A stretch of 64,000 nucleotides of DNA from Bacteroidales bacterium (GTDB lineage: Bacteria; Bacteroidota; Bacteroidia; Bacteroidales; UBA932). Within the stretch, counting starts at the first letter, position 1; each line of letters begins with the position of its first letter. Of this stretch, positions 60,389 to 64,000 are shown one piece after another. A program made the position numbers and the translations under genes. The DNA lies in contig JAFSPG010000016.1 of the NCBI GenBank assembly GCA_017443025.1, positions 210,109-274,108 of the forward strand. Direction: 5' to 3'. The notes below the pieces were generated by a model. That model searched no databases. It was not told where the DNA came from and saw only the letters and a list, made by a program, of their open reading frames with translations.

Positions 60389-62323
60389 ATGGCAAAAGCG
60401 AACAAAGGGAAAATCGGTGTAAGCACCGAAAACATCTTCCCGGTTATCAAACAATTCCTCTACAGCGACCACGAAATCTTCCTTCGTGAACTCGTGGCCA
60501 ATGCCGTTGATGCTGACCAGAAGCTCAAAGCCCTCGTCGCCAGCGGCGAATTTACGGCCGAAGCCGGAGAGCTCAAGGTATCCATCGAGCTTGACGAAAA
60601 GAAGAAAACCCTCTCCATTACCGATAACGGCATCGGCATGACGGCCGAAGAAGTCGATCAGTTCATCAACCAGATTGCCTTCTCCTCGGCAGGGGAGTTC
60701 CTCGAGAAGTACAAGGATAAAATCGACAGCATCATCGGCCACTTCGGCCTCGGTTTCTATTCGGCCTTCATGGTGTCGAAGAAAGTCACCATCGACACCC
60801 TCAGCTGGAAGGACGGCGCCAAGGCCGTGAAATGGTCTTGCGACGGCAGCCCGGAATATGAAATGAGCGACAGCAAGAAGGCTGAGCGCGGGACGACCGT
60901 CACCCTCTATCTCGACGATGAGTCAGCCGAAGAATTCGGCAACAAGGGCAAGATTCGTCAGCTTCTGGAGAAGTACTGCCGCTTCATGCCCGTCCCTGTC
61001 ATATTCGGAAAGAAACAGGAATGGAAAGACGGCAAATACGTCGATACTGACGCCGATGACGTTATCAACGATGTCGAGCCGCTGTGGACACGTCAGCCCG
61101 CTGACCTTAAGGACGAGGACTATCTCAAGTTCTACAAGGCCCTCTACCCGATGCAGGAGGACCCTATGTTCTGGATTCACCTGAACGTCGATTTCCCCTT
61201 CCATCTTACCGGAATCCTGTATTTCCCGAAGATAAAGGAAAGGATGGCCATCGACAAGAACAAGATACAGCTCTTCTGCAATCAGATGTTCGTCACCGAC
61301 CACGTCGATAATATTGTTCCCGATTTCCTTACTCTCCTCCACGGAGTGCTCGATTCCCCGGACATTCCTCTGAATGTGTCAAGGAGCTATCTACAGAGCG
61401 ATGCCGCGGTGAAGAAAATCTCCGGATATATTACCAAGAAGGTCGCCGACCGCCTCGAAGAAATCTTCAAGGAGAACCGCGCCGACCTCGAGGGCAAGTG
61501 GGACAACATCAAGCTCTTCATCGAGTACGGAATGCTCTCTGACGAAAAATTCGGCGAGAGGGCTATGAATTTCGCTCTCCTGAAGAACACCGAAGACAAA
61601 TTCTTCAGCATCGATGAATACAAGCAGAAGATTGTAAACAATCAGACAGACAAAGACAAGAAGCTCGTCTTCCTCTATGCTACCGACAAACAGGAGCAGT
61701 ATTCCTATATCAAGGCAGCTACCGACAAGGGTTACGACGTGCTGCTGCTCGACTGCGAGCTCGATTCGCACATTGTCAACTTCTACGAGACCAAAATCAA
61801 GGATTCCCGCTTCGCGAGGGTTGATTCCGATGCAGTGGAGCGTCTGATTCCCAAGGAGGAAAGGACAAAGCCCGAGCTCTCGGAGGAGGACAAGACCGAC
61901 CTCGGCGACCTCTTCAAGGCCGTGCTTCCTTCTGAGTACGAATATGTTGTGGAGGCTGATAACCTTGGCGCCGACGCTGCTCCTATCCTGCTAACGAGGA
62001 ACGAGTTCATGCGCCGCTACCGTGAGATGTCAGCTCTTGGCGGAGGAATGAACTTCTATGGTTCTCTCCCTGAGTCGTACAACATCACCGTGAATATGGA
62101 GAATCCTCTCGCCGCAAAGATATTTGCCGAGAAGAAGGCCCTGGCTCTTCCCGAAGACAAAGAGGCCCGCAAGGGAGCAGTGCAGGAATTTGCCAAGGGC
62201 AGCGACCTCGTGAAGCTCGTCACCGACCTCGCACTGCTTGGCAGTGGCCTACTCAAGGGCGAGGCTCTCTCCGACTTCCTCGGGCGCTGCGGCAAGGCCT
62301 TCGGCGATGCTTATCTTAAATAA
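60389..62323 (+). CDS. htpG: Molecular chaperone HtpG (Hsp90)
   Basis: 644 aa. ATP-driven chaperone homodimer in the cytoplasm. N-terminal GHKL ATPase domain: LRELVANAVDADQKL, ITDNGIGMT, IGHFGLGFYSAFMV, GTTVTLYL. Middle domain with FLTLLHGVLDSPDIPLNVSRSYLQSD, C-terminal dimerisation part ending GRCGKAFGDAYLK. VANAVDADQ replaces the usual ISNASDA, but the Asn and Asp needed for ATP remain. Somewhat long because of an insert near LKALVASGEFTAEAG (residues ~48-62). Monocistronic, ending at a two-way terminator. Confidence 0.96.
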   Translation: MAKANKGKIGVSTENIFPVIKQFLYSDHEIFLRELVANAVDADQKLKALVASGEFTAEAGELKVSIELDEKKKTLSITDNGIGMTAEEVDQFINQIAFSSAGEFLEKYKDKIDSIIGHFGLGFYSAFMVSKKVTIDTLSWKDGAKAVKWSCDGSPEYEMSDSKKAERGTTVTLYLDDESAEEFGNKGKIRQLLEKYCRFMPVPVIFGKKQEWKDGKYVDTDADDVINDVEPLWTRQPADLKDEDYLKFYKALYPMQEDPMFWIHLNVDFPFHLTGILYFPKIKERMAIDKNKIQLFCNQMFVTDHVDNIVPDFLTLLHGVLDSPDIPLNVSRSYLQSDAAVKKISGYITKKVADRLEEIFKENRADLEGKWDNIKLFIEYGMLSDEKFGERAMNFALLKNTEDKFFSIDEYKQKIVNNQTDKDKKLVFLYATDKQEQYSYIKAATDKGYDVLLLDCELDSHIVNFYETKIKDSRFARVDSDAVERLIPKEERTKPELSEEDKTDLGDLFKAVLPSEYEYVVEADNLGADAAPILLTRNEFMRRYREMSALGGGMNFYGSLPESYNITVNMENPLAAKIFAEKKALALPEDKEARKGAVQEFAKGSDLVKLVTDLALLGSGLLKGEALSDFLGRCGKAFGDAYLK

Positions 62324-62340
62324 GGCTCAATAAGTTCAAA

Positions 62341-62375
62341 AAAATGGCGACTCGAAATGAGCCGCCATTTTTATT
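62341..62375. terminator. Bidirectional terminator between htpG and the DUF gene
   Basis: Stem AAAATGGCG (62341-62349) / CGCCATTTT (62363-62371) with an inner CTC/GAG, flanked by A-run on the left and T-run on the right, so it can serve both convergent genes. Confidence 0.88.
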
Positions 62376-62985
62376 ATCTCCACTTATCCTCAGCTGCCGG
62401 AGGACGAATGTCGCTCAGGTACTGAATCTCAACCAGGAACCACTGGCCGGTGCTGGGCTTCATGCGAAGCTTCAGCGGGCGCGGGCTGTCGGCTCCTCCG
62501 GAGTGCACGTAAAGCGTGGCGTATCCTTCGTTCTCGAAAGAATAAGGATTGGACGAAACCTTTACCACGTAAGGCTGGGCCGGAGTGTAATTGTTCTCGG
62601 GCTTTGCTCCCTCGAAGAGAGCGTTGACCTTGTAGAATTTTCCGTCCATGAAGCGGTCGGAAATCTGGGCTTTGCCTGTTGGAGTAAGAGGCTCCGGGCC
62701 TTTAAGGAAGTCGAGCATGGCGTAGCACTCGTCCTTGGAGGCTTCGAAGCGGGTGAGGGCAAGAACCGATAAAGCGGCTACTGCATACACATCGTTAAGC
62801 GCGGCTTCTGGGAGCTGCTTGAACTCCTCAAGGCTTTGCGGAAGCGAAGTGAAGGTGTAGGTTTTGTCGATGGTGCCGGCACCTTTAACGCTCGACATAG
62901 CTTTGTTTATGGTGCTGTTAAGTGCGTTGGAAGCTACTTTACTGCCAACGGCTCCGGCGATTGAGCTGAAAATTGACCTGAACAT
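62374..62985 (-). CDS. Conserved hypothetical protein (DUF6935-like)
   Basis: 203 aa, no signal peptide. The pattern TFTSLPQSLEEFKQLPEAALNDVYAVAALSV, then YAMLDFLKGPEPLTPTG, ISDRFMDGKFY, GAKPENNYTP and FLVEIQYLSDIRPP matches a conserved family of unknown function that I recall as DUF6935 (name from memory). An N-terminal segment of ~40 small residues (FSSIAGAVGSKVASNALN) may be amphipathic. It starts 11 nt after the pckA stop on the same strand, so it is probably co-transcribed with pckA. No function can be assigned. Confidence 0.75.
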   Translation of the reverse strand: MFRSIFSSIAGAVGSKVASNALNSTINKAMSSVKGAGTIDKTYTFTSLPQSLEEFKQLPEAALNDVYAVAALSVLALTRFEASKDECYAMLDFLKGPEPLTPTGKAQISDRFMDGKFYKVNALFEGAKPENNYTPAQPYVVKVSSNPYSFENEGYATLYVHSGGADSPRPLKLRMKPSTGQWFLVEIQYLSDIRPPAAEDKWR

Positions 62986-62996
62986 ATTGCGGATTC

Positions 62997-64000
62997 TTAA
63001 AGCTGAGGTCCGGCCTTTACGAGGGCCTTACCGGCTTTATTGGATTCGTATTTGTGGAAGTTCTTGATGAAGCGTGCGGCAAGGTCCTTGGCTTTCTCTT
63101 CCCACTCGGAGGCCTTTGCGTAGGTGTCGCGAGGATCGAGGATGCCGGTGTCAACTCCTTCGAGCTTGGTAGGAACGGTGAAGTTGAAGTAAGGGATAAC
63201 TTTGGTCGGGGCCTTGTCGATGCTGTGGTTGAGGATGGCGTCGATGATGCCGCGGGTATCGCGGATGGAGATACGCTTTCCGGTGCCGTTCCAGCCGGTG
63301 TTCACGAGGTAAGCCTTTGCGCCGCTCTTCTTCATCTTCTTGACGAGCTCTTCTGCGTACTTGGTAGGATGGAGCTCAAGGAAGGCCTGGCCGAAGCAGG
63401 CGGAGAAGGTAGGAGTAGGCTCGGTGATGCCGCGCTCAGTACCTGCGAGCTTGGCGGTGAAGCCGGAGAGGAAGTAGTATTTGGTCTGCTCCGGGTCGAG
63501 AATCGAAACGGGAGGAAGAACGCCGAAGGCATCTGCGCTGAGGAAGATTACCTGCTTTGCTGCCGGTCCGTGGCTGTCGGGGCGCACGATGTTGTTGATG
63601 TGGTAAATCGGGTAGCTTACGCGGGTGTTCTCGGTAACGCTCTTGTCGTTGAAGTCGATCTTGCCGGCGGCATCTACGGTTACGTTCTCGAGGAGAGCGT
63701 CGCGGCGGATGGCGTTGTAGATATCGGGTTCAGACTCTTTGTCGAGCTTGATGACCTTGGCATAGCAGCCGCCTTCGAAGTTGAAGACGCCCTTGTTGTC
63801 CCAGCCGTGCTCGTCGTCGCCGATGAGGAGACGCTTAGGGTCGGTGGAAAGGGTGGTCTTGCCGGTGCCGGAGAGGCCGAAGAAGATAGCGGTATTCTCG
63901 CCCTTCATGTCGGTGTTGGCTGAGCAGTGCATAGCGGCGATACCCTTCAGAGGGAGGTAATAGTTCATCATTGAGAACATACCCTTCTTCATCTCACCAC
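62997..64000 (-). CDS. pckA: Phosphoenolpyruvate carboxykinase (ATP), 3' part
   Basis: The frame is open to the right edge: the codons before Met 63992 read Gly-Glu, giving [13 protein letters not shown], an internal conserved segment, so the true start is outside. The visible ~333 residues hold kinase-1a [35 protein letters not shown] (metal Asp), [43 protein letters not shown] and the C-terminal adenine-binding part. ATP-type PEPCK interconverts oxaloacetate and PEP; in Bacteroidetes it runs toward oxaloacetate during succinate-producing fermentation. No defect in the visible part. Confidence 0.97.
   Translation of the reverse strand, partial: GEMKKGMFSMMNYYLPLKGIAAMHCSANTDMKGENTAIFFGLSGTGKTTLSTDPKRLLIGDDEHGWDNKGVFNFEGGCYAKVIKLDKESEPDIYNAIRRDALLENVTVDAAGKIDFNDKSVTENTRVSYPIYHINNIVRPDSHGPAAKQVIFLSADAFGVLPPVSILDPEQTKYYFLSGFTAKLAGTERGITEPTPTFSACFGQAFLELHPTKYAEELVKKMKKSGAKAYLVNTGWNGTGKRISIRDTRGIIDAILNHSIDKAPTKVIPYFNFTVPTKLEGVDTGILDPRDTYAKASEWEEKAKDLAARFIKNFHKYESNKAGKALVKAGPQL

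Noticed and set aside
63054-63923. 289-codon plus-strand frame opposite pckA
   Set aside because: Gly/Val/Glu-rich shadow of pckA codon bias.
1-64000. CRISPR arrays, tRNA, rRNA, IS elements, integrases
   Set aside because: Reading both strands gave no regularly spaced repeats, no tRNA-like cloverleaf with CCA end, no rRNA and no transposase or recombinase protein.

Overview
The window reads as a chromosomal segment of an uncultured or gut-type Bacteroidales bacterium. The evidence is a SusC/SusD pair, many short-lipobox lipoproteins, BACON, DUF5689 and fimbrillin-like domains, and promoters of the Bacteroidetes type (TTTG, about 19 nt, TAnnTTTG) with almost no Shine-Dalgarno sites. GC is near 50 percent by eye. 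No rRNA, tRNA, CRISPR array, transposase or phage gene was seen.

Region 1 (1-26097, + strand) begins with the 3' part of a beta-helix surface protein and a terminator. A 23.6-kb polysaccharide-utilization operon of 12 tightly packed genes follows: susC, susD, two BACON lipoproteins, a fimbrillin/beta-helix lipoprotein, four proteins of the endonuclease/exonuclease/phosphatase (EEP) fold, two more fimbrillin-like lipoproteins, an EEP-GH97 fusion (one of the four EEP proteins) and a GH3. The EEP expansion is the most unusual feature: one protein has two domains, one copy has lost nearly every catalytic motif, one is on a fimbrillin-like anchor and one is fused to a glycosidase. I infer a system that cuts a phosphodiester-containing glycan or glycolipid and then its sugars. 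The substrate is not shown by sequence.

Region 2 (26098-37338, +) is a second glycan operon: an unassigned TIM-barrel-like lipoprotein, a GH39-like enzyme, a GH35/DUF5597-like enzyme, a beta-helix/DUF4886 fusion, an SGNH esterase, an SDF-family symporter with an altered cation motif, and a second GH3.

Region 3 (37358-43186) is a minus-strand sugar-acid operon (enolase-superfamily dehydratase, SDR, RraA-like aldolase, lactonase, MFS transporter) facing a divergent IclR regulator. The two start codons are each immediately preceded by the same 15-bp sequence.

Region 4 (43187-45966) is a graveyard of gene ends: a copy of the corA promoter/leader, a short piece of corA, the 3' tail of a GH3, the 5' head of a lipoprotein and the 3' tail of a GH35/DUF5597-like gene, followed by an intact FAD-dependent oxidoreductase and the intact corA leader. 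Two corA 5' regions bracket this segment.

Region 5 (45982-64000) is core genome: corA, rpsA, rnz, uvrB, then (minus strand) a glucosaminidase/LysM protein, mltG and a RelA-type synthetase, then ompA-like porin, aguA-aguB (agmatine to putrescine), a HAD hydrolase, htpG, a conserved hypothetical and the 3' part of pckA running off the right edge.
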